From assembly GCA_963668545.1 (NCBI GenBank), contig OY764868.1, positions 248,001-312,000 on the forward strand: DNA of 64,000 nt. The letters are read 5' to 3'. The translations under genes and the position numbers were made by a program. The notes below the pieces were generated by a model. The model was not told the DNA's origin. It saw only the letters and a program-made list of their open reading frames with translations, and searched no databases. This document shows, one piece after another, positions 34,439 to 44,000 of this stretch (its first letter is position 1; every line of letters starts with the position of its first letter). This DNA is from G963662265 sp963668545 (GTDB lineage: Bacteria > Spirochaetota > Spirochaetia > CADAEX01).

Positions 34439-34999
34439 TTGGTAATGGGAAAAGGTTGGTATGTCCTTCATACTTACTCCGGGTATGAGAATAAGATAGA
34501 GAAACATGTTCGCAAACTTATGGAAGAGCCCGGTTTGGAGGATATAATCCTGGATGTTAAAATTCCGGCAGAGGAAGTTGTTGAAGTAAGGGACGGAAAG
34601 AAAAAAATAAGTTCCAGAAAATTTCTTCCCGGATATATCCTCATTGAAATGGATATGCCTGACCGGGGCTGGAAAGATGCCTGTTCAAGGATAAAGCGGA
34701 TACAGGGTGTAACCGGTTTTGTCGGAGCTATGGGGTCTGCCAGGCCGAATCCAATATCTACAGAAGAGGTTCGATCGATTCTGCAGAAAACTGGTGAGAT
34801 AAAAAGCACAAGACATGTTGTTTCCAGGCAGGCTTTTAATGTCGGCGAATCTGTAAAGATTGTCGGCGGTCCTTTTGATACATTTACCGGAAAAATCGAA
34901 GAGGTAAATGCTGAAAAGGGTAAACTCAGAGTCATGGTTGGGATTTTCGGCAGATCTACTCCAGTGGAAGTTGATTTCACCCAGGTTGAACAGATATAG
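34439..34999 (+). CDS. nusG: Transcription termination/antitermination factor NusG
   Basis: 186 residues. NGN domain from KGWYVLHTYSGYENKIEKH, with RKFLPGYILIEMDM, then a C-terminal KOW domain (FNVGESVKIVGGPFDTFTGKI, KLRVMVGIFGRSTPVEVDF). It binds RNA polymerase and couples it to Rho or the ribosome. TTG start at 34439 with GGAG five bases before; ATG at 34445 is the alternative. Downstream of secE by 11 bases. Confidence 0.95.
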   Translation: MVMGKGWYVLHTYSGYENKIEKHVRKLMEEPGLEDIILDVKIPAEEVVEVRDGKKKISSRKFLPGYILIEMDMPDRGWKDACSRIKRIQGVTGFVGAMGSARPNPISTEEVRSILQKTGEIKSTRHVVSRQAFNVGESVKIVGGPFDTFTGKIEEVNAEKGKLRVMVGIFGRSTPVEVDFTQVEQI

Positions 35000-35086
35000 T
35001 TTTCTGTTTTTTTCAGAGAACACTTCCGGGTAATATCTGACCTGCAAAAGTTTTATATCCATGCATGAAGTGTGGGTAATTGATAA

Positions 35087-35225
35087 TCCCGTTTATACGG
35101 GATAGTTATGTTTATATGGAAACATCCTGCAGTAAATCAGGATGCTGCAGAAAACAGATAACTCATAATAATTATTGCTGATCATTCTTACAAGAAGAGT
35201 AACACGGTAAGTTTTACCGTTTTTT
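35087..35225 (+). promoter_or_regulatory. Structured leader with terminator between nusG and rplK
   Basis: Three hairpins in a 279-base gap: TCCCG/CGGGA near 35087-35103, CATCCTG/CAGGATG near 35126-35148, and ACGGTAA-GTT-TTACCGT (35204-35220) followed by TTTTT. The last is a canonical intrinsic terminator or attenuator 54 bases before rplK. Beyond it GTCCTTT/AAAGGGAC (about 35235-35255) forms a further stem near the rplK ribosome site, a position suited to L1 or L11 autoregulation (inference). Confidence 0.6.
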
Positions 35226-35278
35226 AATTTGGGAGTCCTTTCATGTAAAGGGACGTTGACCACGATCTGGAGATAGAT

Positions 35279-35710
35279 ATGGCAAAGAAAAAGGTTCAGG
35301 CTTATATCAAGCTGCAGGTACCTGCCGGTAAAGCTACACCAGCTCCACCAGTAGGACCGGCACTTGGCCCTCACGGAGTAAGTGCGCCGCAGTTTGTACA
35401 GCAGTTTAACGACAAAACAAAGAACATGGAACCGGGGCTGGCTATACCGGTTGTAATTACAGTTTATGCAGACAAGAGTTTTACATTTATTACAAAAACT
35501 CCTCCTGCAGCTGTTCTGCTTAAAAAAGCATGTGGCCTTGCCAAAGGTTCAGCAGAACCGCATAAGGTAAAGGTGGCTAAAATTTCCCGTTCAGAAGTTC
35601 AGAAAATCGCAGAAACTAAAATGCCCGATCTTAATGCAAATGATATTGATGCTGCAATCAATATTATTGCAGGAACAGCAAGAAGTATGGGTATAGAGGT
35701 GGAGAAGTAG
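35279..35710 (+). CDS. rplK: 50S ribosomal protein L11
   Basis: 143 residues. The N-terminal PAGKATPAPPVGPALGPHGV is the thiostrepton-binding region; the C-terminal domain (TKMPDLNANDIDAAINIIAGT) binds 23S rRNA near the GTPase centre. ATG with GGAG upstream, behind the structured leader. One base separates it from rplA. Confidence 0.97.
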   Translation: MAKKKVQAYIKLQVPAGKATPAPPVGPALGPHGVSAPQFVQQFNDKTKNMEPGLAIPVVITVYADKSFTFITKTPPAAVLLKKACGLAKGSAEPHKVKVAKISRSEVQKIAETKMPDLNANDIDAAINIIAGTARSMGIEVEK

Positions 35711-35711
35711 T

Positions 35712-36383
35712 ATGAAAAGAGGGAAAAAATATCTTGAATCAGTACAGAAGTATGATAAACATACTCAGTACCCGGTAGAAGAAGCTGTAAAAATCGTAAA
35801 AGATGTTGCATTTGCAAAATTTGATGAAACAGTTGAGCTTTCAATCAAGCTTAAGCTTAAAAAGAGTCAGTCAGTAAGAGACACCCTTGTTCTTCCAAAC
35901 CAGTTTGCAGCAGCAAAAAAAGTACTTGTGTTTGCAAAAGGGGAAAAAGCTGAGGAAGCAAAAGAAGCAGGTGCTGCCTATGTTGGAGATACAGATCTTG
36001 TTGAAAAGATAAAAGACGGATGGCTTGATTTTGATGTAGCTGTTGCAACTCCCGACATGATGAAGGATGTTGGACGTCTGGGGCCGATACTCGGCAGAAG
36101 AGGTCTTATGCCTAATCCTAAGACACAGACTGTAACATTCAATATAAAGGAAGCAATTGCTGAGCTTAACAAAGGCAGGGTCGAATACAGATCTGATAAA
36201 ACAGGTGTTCTTCACCTGGCAATCGGAAAGGTTTCGATGGATACTGACAAGATGGCTGAAAACGTCAAAATGGTTGTTTCGGAAGTTGAAAAGAAAAAGC
36301 CTGCAGATACAAAAGGTGATTTTATTCTTTCTGTAGCTGTTTCTTCAACAATGGGACCAGGCGTAAAAGTCGCTGATAAGTAG
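35712..36383 (+). CDS. rplA: 50S ribosomal protein L1
   Basis: 223 residues with the L1 signature in GRLGPILGRRGLMPNPK. It builds the L1 stalk and in other bacteria represses its own operon by binding the leader mRNA. It starts one base after the rplK stop, indicating coupled translation. Confidence 0.97.
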   Translation: MKRGKKYLESVQKYDKHTQYPVEEAVKIVKDVAFAKFDETVELSIKLKLKKSQSVRDTLVLPNQFAAAKKVLVFAKGEKAEEAKEAGAAYVGDTDLVEKIKDGWLDFDVAVATPDMMKDVGRLGPILGRRGLMPNPKTQTVTFNIKEAIAELNKGRVEYRSDKTGVLHLAIGKVSMDTDKMAENVKMVVSEVEKKKPADTKGDFILSVAVSSTMGPGVKVADK

Positions 36384-36400
36384 GGCTGGAGGTTAATACT

Positions 36401-36937
36401 ATGTCAGAATTTGTAACTAAAGTGCAGCCTGAAAAAGTTAAGGCTGTTAGCGAAATAAAAGAAAAATTTGAAACTGTTAATGACTTTATTGTAACAGACT
36501 ACAGAGGTCTTTCTGTGGGTCAGATTACTGATCTCAGAGGTAAGCTCAGAGAAGCCAATGCTGAATATAAGGTTGTAAAAAACAGATATGCGAAAATAGC
36601 GTTCAGGGAACTCGGACATGAAGGTCTTGATGATCTGCTTGTGGGTCCGACTGCCATAGCAATGGTAAAAGGTGAGTCAGGACCTGCCGCGAAAGCACTT
36701 TTCGGGTTTGCCAAGGATTCCCCGGTGGAAATCAAGGGAGGACTTGTTGATGGAACTGTTTTTGACAGGGATCAGCTTGAGGCTTTTTCAAAACTTCCTA
36801 CAAAGATCGAGCTTATTGCTATGCTTATGAGCGCTATGAATGCCCCTGCTCAGAACCTGGTTTATGTGCTTAATGCACCGGTTGAAAAACTTGCAAGGAC
36901 ACTCAAGGCTGTAGCTGACAAGAAAGCTGCGGAATAA
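36401..36937 (+). CDS. rplJ: 50S ribosomal protein L10
   Basis: 178 residues. VTDYRGLSVGQITDLRGKLR at the start is the rRNA-binding domain; the C-terminal helices (QNLVYVLNAPVEKLARTLKAV) bind L7/L12 dimers. Ribosome site GGAGG. Confidence 0.97.
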   Translation: MSEFVTKVQPEKVKAVSEIKEKFETVNDFIVTDYRGLSVGQITDLRGKLREANAEYKVVKNRYAKIAFRELGHEGLDDLLVGPTAIAMVKGESGPAAKALFGFAKDSPVEIKGGLVDGTVFDRDQLEAFSKLPTKIELIAMLMSAMNAPAQNLVYVLNAPVEKLARTLKAVADKKAAE

Positions 36938-36950
36938 ATTTGATAATTTT

Positions 36951-36989
36951 CTGCCTGCAATGCCCCGGTACGGGGAAGCCGGCAGAGAT
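36951..36989 (+). promoter_or_regulatory. Nested hairpin between rplJ and rplL
   Basis: CTGCC/GGCAG encloses CCCC-GGTA-CGGGG. No T-run follows. It probably stabilises or processes the mRNA and may help raise L7/L12 output over L10. Confidence 0.5.
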
Positions 36990-37064
36990 TAAATAAATCA
37001 GCATTAGTCTTCATTCTTGCCATGCTATTGCTGAATGAAAAAAATAAACAAAGGAGAAGGTAAT

Positions 37065-37448
37065 ATGGCTAACAAAGACGAAATACTCGAAGCAATTGCA
37101 AATATGACAGTTCTTGAAGTTTCAGAACTCGTTAAAGCAATGGAAGAAAAATTCGGAGTAACAGCAGCAGCTCCTGTAGCAGTTGCAGCAGCTCCTGCAG
37201 CAGGCGCAGATGCAGGCGCAGCAGAAGAAGAAAAATCAGAATTTGATGTAGTTCTTACTGGTGTTGTTGACGGCAAAAAAATCGGCGTTATCAAAGAGGT
37301 TAGAGCTGTAACAGGTCTTGGGCTAAAAGAAGCTAAAGAAATGGTTGAGGGAGCTCCTCAGGCTGTTAAAGAAGGTATTTCCAAAGAAGATGCAGCTGCG
37401 CTTAAGGAAAAACTTGAAGCTGCTGGCGCTACTGTTGAAGTTAAATAG
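37065..37448 (+). CDS. rplL: 50S ribosomal protein L7/L12
   Basis: 127 residues: N-terminal dimer domain, Ala/Pro-rich hinge (AAAPVAVAAAPAAGADAGAA), C-terminal factor-binding domain (GLGLKEAKEMVEGAP). It has the strong ribosome site AAGGAGAAGG, fitting its multiple copies per ribosome. The ATG at 37065 is preferred over an upstream in-frame ATG at 37035. Confidence 0.97.
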   Translation: MANKDEILEAIANMTVLEVSELVKAMEEKFGVTAAAPVAVAAAPAAGADAGAAEEEKSEFDVVLTGVVDGKKIGVIKEVRAVTGLGLKEAKEMVEGAPQAVKEGISKEDAAALKEKLEAAGATVEVK

Positions 37449-37534
37449 TTTTTTTTTAAAACTTAAAACCAAATCTCAAAATGCCGGTGGTATATCCATA
37501 CTGCCGGTATATTATTCGTTAGGGGGTATAGTTA

Positions 37535-40500
37535 ATGCTTGATAGAGCTAAGGCTATTAAGCGGCAGTATATCGGTAAGGAATATCATGAAGTCATGGAC
37601 CTTCCGGGGCTTGTTGATATTCAGTTATCGTCCTATGAAAAATTTCTTCAGAGGGACAGGCTGAAAAAGAATGAAATGCTGCTGGAACAAGGGCTGGAAG
37701 AGGTTTTTCAGAGTGTTTTCCCGATAGAAAGTCCAAATGGGGATATGCTGCTTGAGTATACACAGTATACGCTTGATGAAGAAGGGATTAAACTTGGTGA
37801 GTATGAATGTAAGCAGAAAGGTATTACCTATGCTGTCCCCCTTAAAGCAAAAATAAATCTCATTTTTCAGGAAACTGGAGAGATCAGACAGAAGCAGATA
37901 TATATCGGCGACATACCTCTGATGACTGATAGAGGAACATTTATTATAAATGGTGCTGAAAGGGTGGTCGTCAGTCAGATTCACAGATCTCCGGGTGTAG
38001 TTTTTTCTTATGAAAAGGGGGTTTATTCGTCAAGAATTATCCCGTACAAAGGCTCCTGGCTGGAGTTTGAAATTGAACAGAAAAAAGATCTTATATATGC
38101 AAAAATAGACAGAAAGAAAAGAATTCTAGGTACGATTTTCCTCCGTGCGCTCGGTTATGAGACCAGGGAAGAGATTATAAGCCTTTTTTATAAGACAACT
38201 TCTATAAATATAAAGAATTTTGCCGACAGGAAAGAAGAGATTGTTGGGTCTGTTCTGGCTAAAGCTGTTTATGTCGGAGATGACAATGAGAAAAAGCTTT
38301 ACAGGGCAGGAGACAAGATACTTCTTCATGATATAGATGAACTTCTCCACTCCGGTGTTGAAGAGATAGAAATAATTGATATAAAAAATGAGAAGTCTCT
38401 CCATTCAAACATACTTCTCAACTGTTTTGAAATGGAAGATATCAAATATGTCCGTGATGATTCAGATTCTGATGAACCGACAAAGGAAGATGCTCTTTCT
38501 GCAGTATATTCTGTGCTTCTTCCGGGTGAGCCTATAACAGTTGAAAGTGCTGAGAAAGACCTCAAGTCTATGTTCTTTTCAACAAGAAGGTATGATCTCG
38601 GAAAGGTGGGACGTTATAAGCTGAATAAGAAGTATGACTATAATCCTCCTAAAGATGATCAGATTCTCCTGAAAGAGGATATTGTAAATACAATGCTCTA
38701 TCTTATCAGGGTATATATCGGTGAGACAAATGTTGATGATATCGACCATCTCGGAAACAGAAGGGTAAGATCAGTCGGAGAGCTTCTGGCAAATCAGCTA
38801 AAAACAGCATTTGTCAGAATGGAAAGAATTGCAAAAGAGAGAATGTCTCTCAAGGAAACAGATACAATAAAACCGCAGGATCTGATTTCCATAAAACCGA
38901 TAGTGGCTGCAATCAAGGAATTCTTCGGTTCAAGCCAGCTGTCTCAGTTTATGGACCAGGTCAACCCGCTTTCAGAGCTTACTCATAAGAGAAGGCTGAA
39001 TGCTCTTGGTCCGGGAGGGCTCTCGCGTGACAGGGCAGGATTTGAGGTGCGGGATGTACATTATACCCATTACGGAAGAATGTGTCCGATTGAAACACCT
39101 GAAGGTCCGAATATCGGTCTTATTGTTTCCCTTGCAAACTATACAAAGGTAAATGACTACGGTTTTCTTGAAACACCGTACAGAAAGGTCGTAGACGGAA
39201 AAGCTACAAGTGAAGTTGAATATCTTTCTGCAATGGATGAAGAGAAATACTATATAGCACAGGCAAATGCCCCGATTGATAAGGATGGTAACTTTCAGAA
39301 TGATATGGTCTCCATCAGGAAATCGGGCGACTATGCAACAAGGGAGCCTGAAGGAATTCAGTACATGGATGTGTCTCCGAAACAGGTAATATCTGTTTCG
39401 ACATCCCTTATTCCTTTTCTTGAACATGATGATGCCAACCGTGCTCTGATGGGTTCAAACATGATGAGGCAGGCGGTTCCTCTTCTTTTTCCCGATTCCC
39501 CGATTGTAGGGACAGGAATGGAGGGGAAAACTGCTTATGATTCCGGTGTAGTAATAAAGTCAAAAGAAGCCGGGGTTGTTAAGTATGTGTCTGCTGACAG
39601 GGTTGTTGTAACTGAAGATGTATCCGGAAATGATGTGGAATACAGGGTTTTAAGGTACCAGAGAACAAACCAGGATACATGTTTTACCCAGAGGCCTACT
39701 GTAAATGTGGGTGACAAGGTTGATAAGGGTGGTGTTCTTGCTGACGGCCCGGCTACTTCCCATGGTGAACTTGCACTTGGTAAAAATGTTCTTGTCGGAT
39801 TCCTTCCATGGAACGGTTATAATTATGAGGATGCTATTCTTATATCTGAAAAGGTTGTAAAGGAAGATGTATTTACATCTGTACATATTAAAGAGTTTAT
39901 TACTGAAGTAAGGGAAACCAAACTTGGGACTGAAAAGCTTACCAGGGATATCCCGAATACAAGTGAAAAAACTCTTGAACAGCTTGATGAAGAGGGAATA
40001 ATAAGGATCGGAGCAAAGGTTAAATCCAATTATATTCTGGTTGGAAAGGTAACTCCCAAATCCGAGACAGAAACAACTCCTGAATTCAAACTCCTTAATT
40101 CAATATTCGGCGAGAAGGCAAAAGAGGTGAGAGATACTTCGTTAAGAGTTCCTCACGGTGTTGAAGGTACTGTAATTGATATACAGAGGCTGAAAAGGAC
40201 GGAAGGGGATGATCTTAACCCCGGAGTCGACGAGGTTGTTAAAATCCTTATAGCTACCAAAAGGAAGCTCAAAGAGGGTGATAAAATGGCCGGCCGTCAC
40301 GGTAACAAGGGTGTTGTGGCGAGGATACTTGCTGAAGAGGATATGCCTTTTATGGAAGATGGAACACCTCTTGATATATGTCTCAACGCGCTTGGTGTTC
40401 CTTCACGAATGAACCTCGGGCAGCTGATGGAAACAAGTCTCGGCTGGGCAGGATATGCGCTTAATGAAAAGTATGCCACCCCTGTATTCCAGTCTGCGAC

Positions 40501-41023
40501 TAATGAGATGATATCGGGAAAGCTTTCAGAAGCAGGACTTCCCGAGAGTTCGAAAACTGTTCTATACGACGGACTTACAGGTGAACCTTTTGTTAACCCT
40601 GTAATGGTCGGGTGTGTTTACATGCTTAAGCTTCATCACCTCGTTGATGACAAGATGCATGCAAGATCTACAGGACCTTATTCTCTTGTTACTCAGCAGC
40701 CGCTTGGAGGAAAGGCGCAGTTCGGTGGACAGCGACTGGGAGAAATGGAAGTATGGGCTCTTGAAGCTTACGGTGCGGCAAATACACTTCAGGAATTTAT
40801 TACAATTAAGTCTGATGATATGGCGGGAAGAGCCAAGATATATGAAAGCATAGTAAAAGGTGAACCCAACTCTGCCGCCGGTATACCGGAAGCATTCAAT
40901 GTAATTGTTCAGGAGTTGAGAGGACTTGCCCTTGATATTTCAATCTGGGATTCAAGAGACAGGCAGGTGCCCCTTACAGAGCGTGATGAGGAACTGATTA
41001 ACAGGCAGGGAACTAATTTCTAA
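37535..41023 (+). CDS. rpoB: RNA polymerase beta subunit
   Basis: 1162 residues. All core segments are present: GSSQLSQFMDQVNPLSELTH, the fork loop GPGGLSRDRAGFEVR, CPIETPEGPNIGL, KMAGRHGNKG and the C-terminal GGKAQFGGQRLGEMEVWAL. In the rifampicin pocket residue 489 is Asn (RRLNALGPG) where E. coli has Ser531. That change is known to explain natural rifampicin resistance in Treponema and Borrelia. Ribosome site AGGGGG. Followed by rpoC after 16 bases. Confidence 0.98.
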   Translation: MLDRAKAIKRQYIGKEYHEVMDLPGLVDIQLSSYEKFLQRDRLKKNEMLLEQGLEEVFQSVFPIESPNGDMLLEYTQYTLDEEGIKLGEYECKQKGITYAVPLKAKINLIFQETGEIRQKQIYIGDIPLMTDRGTFIINGAERVVVSQIHRSPGVVFSYEKGVYSSRIIPYKGSWLEFEIEQKKDLIYAKIDRKKRILGTIFLRALGYETREEIISLFYKTTSINIKNFADRKEEIVGSVLAKAVYVGDDNEKKLYRAGDKILLHDIDELLHSGVEEIEIIDIKNEKSLHSNILLNCFEMEDIKYVRDDSDSDEPTKEDALSAVYSVLLPGEPITVESAEKDLKSMFFSTRRYDLGKVGRYKLNKKYDYNPPKDDQILLKEDIVNTMLYLIRVYIGETNVDDIDHLGNRRVRSVGELLANQLKTAFVRMERIAKERMSLKETDTIKPQDLISIKPIVAAIKEFFGSSQLSQFMDQVNPLSELTHKRRLNALGPGGLSRDRAGFEVRDVHYTHYGRMCPIETPEGPNIGLIVSLANYTKVNDYGFLETPYRKVVDGKATSEVEYLSAMDEEKYYIAQANAPIDKDGNFQNDMVSIRKSGDYATREPEGIQYMDVSPKQVISVSTSLIPFLEHDDANRALMGSNMMRQAVPLLFPDSPIVGTGMEGKTAYDSGVVIKSKEAGVVKYVSADRVVVTEDVSGNDVEYRVLRYQRTNQDTCFTQRPTVNVGDKVDKGGVLADGPATSHGELALGKNVLVGFLPWNGYNYEDAILISEKVVKEDVFTSVHIKEFITEVRETKLGTEKLTRDIPNTSEKTLEQLDEEGIIRIGAKVKSNYILVGKVTPKSETETTPEFKLLNSIFGEKAKEVRDTSLRVPHGVEGTVIDIQRLKRTEGDDLNPGVDEVVKILIATKRKLKEGDKMAGRHGNKGVVARILAEEDMPFMEDGTPLDICLNALGVPSRMNLGQLMETSLGWAGYALNEKYATPVFQSATNEMISGKLSEAGLPESSKTVLYDGLTGEPFVNPVMVGCVYMLKLHHLVDDKMHARSTGPYSLVTQQPLGGKAQFGGQRLGEMEVWALEAYGAANTLQEFITIKSDDMAGRAKIYESIVKGEPNSAAGIPEAFNVIVQELRGLALDISIWDSRDRQVPLTERDEELINRQGTNF

Positions 41024-41039
41024 TCAGGAAGGGTAGTTG

Positions 41040-44000
41040 ATGAGAGAAATGCAGGACTTTGATAATATAAAAATTAAACTTGCCTCACCGGAACAGATCA
41101 GGGCATGGTCTTACGGTGAAGTGAAAAAACCGGAAACAATAAATTACAGAACTCTGCGTCCTGAAAAGGACGGACTTTTCTGTGAGAGGATTTTCGGAAC
41201 AACGAAAGAGTGGGAATGTTACTGCGGTAAATTCAAGTCTATCCGTTATAAAGGGGTGATCTGCGACAGGTGCGGAGTTGAAGTAACACACTTCAAGGTG
41301 CGAAGGGAGAGAATGGGGCATATTGAGCTTGCCTCCCCTGTTTCACATATCTGGTACTACAGATCTGTTCCTTCAAGGATGGGTCTTCTCCTTGACCTTA
41401 CAGTGGCTTCTCTGCGTTCGATACTCTATTATGAAAAATATATTGTAATTGATGCAGGCGATACAGAACTGAACAAATATGATCTTCTTTCCGAAGAGGA
41501 ATTTAATGAAGCAGTAGAGCGGTACGGGATGAGTTTTACCGCCGGTATCGGGGCGGAAGCTATCAGGACCCTGCTTGAAACTCTTGATCTGGATGCGCTT
41601 TCTTCAGAACTCCGAATGAAGATGATGGAGAAGGGTGCCAAAGCAGACAGGAGACTTCTCAAGAGGATAGAGATTGTTGAGAATTTCAGGGATTCGAACA
41701 ACAAGCCGGAATGGATGATTCTGGATGTTATTCCTGTTATCCCCCCTGAGCTCAGGCCCATGGTACAGCTGGAAGGGGGCAGGTTTGCTACTTCTGACCT
41801 CAATGACCTTTACCGAAGGGTAATTAATAGAAACAACAGGCTTAAACGTCTTATGGCCCTCAATGCTCCTGATATCATTATCAGGAATGAGAAGAGGATG
41901 CTTCAGGAAGCTGTGGATGCCCTTTTCGACAACTCCAAGAAAAAGAAAGTTGTCAAGGGATCTGCAAACAGGCCGCTTAAATCACTTTCAGATATGCTTA
42001 AGGGTAAGCAGGGGCGGTTCAGGCAGAACCTTCTCGGTAAAAGGGTTGACTATTCAGGCCGTTCAGTAATTGTGGTCGGACCGAATCTCAAGCTTCACCA
42101 GTGCGGCCTTCCTTCAAAAATGGCTCTGGAGCTTTACAAGCCGTTTATTATGAAGAAACTTGTTGAAAAAGATGTTGTATATAATATAAAGAAAGCCAAG
42201 ACTCTTGTTGAACAGGAGACATCGGAAGTATGGGCAGTTCTTGATGAGGTTGTAAAAGAGCATCCTGTTCTTCTTAACAGGGCCCCGACACTTCACAGGC
42301 TCGGTATTCAGGCTTTTGAGCCGGTGCTTGTGCAGGGAAAGGCTATCCGTCTTCATCCTCTTGTATGCCATGCCTACAATGCCGACTTTGACGGAGACCA
42401 GATGGCTGTTCATGTCCCTCTTACGCAGGCTGCGCAGATTGAGTGCTGGACTCTTATGATGTCTGTAAACAATCTTCTCAACCCGGCTAACGGATCACCT
42501 GTTGTATTCCCTTCTCTTGATATGGTTCTCGGGATTAATTATCTCACCATAGACAAGAAAGGTGCTAAGGGTGAAGGAAAATACTACAGCAGTGCTGACG
42601 AGGTGCTTCTTGCTCTGGATGCAGGTTCTGTTGAGTATAATGCGCTTATTAAGGTCCAGCTTGACGGAAAATATATAGAAACAACTCCCGGAAGAATTAT
42701 TTTCAATGAGGAAATGCCTGAAGAGATCGGTTATGTCAATTATCCTCTTGCTGACAAAGAGCTGAAAGCTCTTGCTGCAGACTGTTTTAAAAATCACGGT
42801 GCTTCAGTGACTGTGAGAATGCTTGATTCTGTAAAAGATCTCGGGTTTAAATATGTAACAAAATTCGGGGCTACCATAAGTATGGCAGATATTGTAATAC
42901 CTGAGGAAAAGAGGGATCTTATTGAGGATGCCAATAACCAGGTACTTACAATTCAGAGTCAGTATCAGCAGGGTCACATTACACAGGACGAAAGATACAA
43001 CAGGGTTGTTGAGGTTTGGAGTAAGACTAATGAGGATCTTACAACTGTACTTATGGACAACCTCAAGAAAGATATGGAAGGACTCAACCCTGTATATCTG
43101 ATGGCAAGTTCAGGTGCCAGAGGTTCAAGGACACAGCTCAGGCAGCTCTGCGGTATGCGAGGACTTATGGCCAAGCCTTCGGGGGATATTATTGAGCTTC
43201 CTATCCGTTCAAACTTCAAGGAAGGACTTTCAATTATAGAATTCTTTATTTCAACAAACGGTGCCCGAAAAGGTCTTGCCGATACAGCTCTTAAAACAGC
43301 TGATGCCGGATATCTTACAAGGCGTCTTGTTGATATTGCTCAGGATGTGGTTATCAATGAAGAGGACTGCGGTACTATCAACGGTATTGTTGTAAGTGCT
43401 CTTAAAGATGGTGAGGAGATTGTGGAATCACTGTCAGACAGGATTGAAGGCCGTTTTACACTTGAAAGGGTTAAGCATCCAATTACTGGCGAAATTATTA
43501 TAGATGTAAACCAGCAGATAACTGATGAATATGCCAAGGAGATAGAGGAAGCAGGTATTGAATCTGTAAGAATCAGATCTGTACTTACATGTGATTCCAA
43601 GTTTGGCGTATGTCAGAAATGTTACGGCAGAAACCTTGCTACAAACAAGACTGTTGAAATTGGTGAGGCTGTGGGTATTATCGCAGCCCAGTCCATCGGT
43701 CAGCCGGGAACTCAGCTTACAATGAGAACCTTCCATATCGGAGGTGCGGCTACAAAGGCGAGTGAGGAAAACCGTGTTTACATGAAATATCCTGTAATTG
43801 TCAGCGGAATTACCGGAAATACTGTTAAGCTTGACAACGGTGATGTTCTTTTTACAAGAAAGGGGCATATCCTTGTTACTAAGATTTTTGAATCATTCAA
43901 ACTTGCAGACAGCGATGAAGTACTGATCGAAGAGGGCGGCAAGGTAATAAGCGGTCAGGCTGTAATCAGGAGAAACGGGGAAGAGATAACATCCAGGGAA

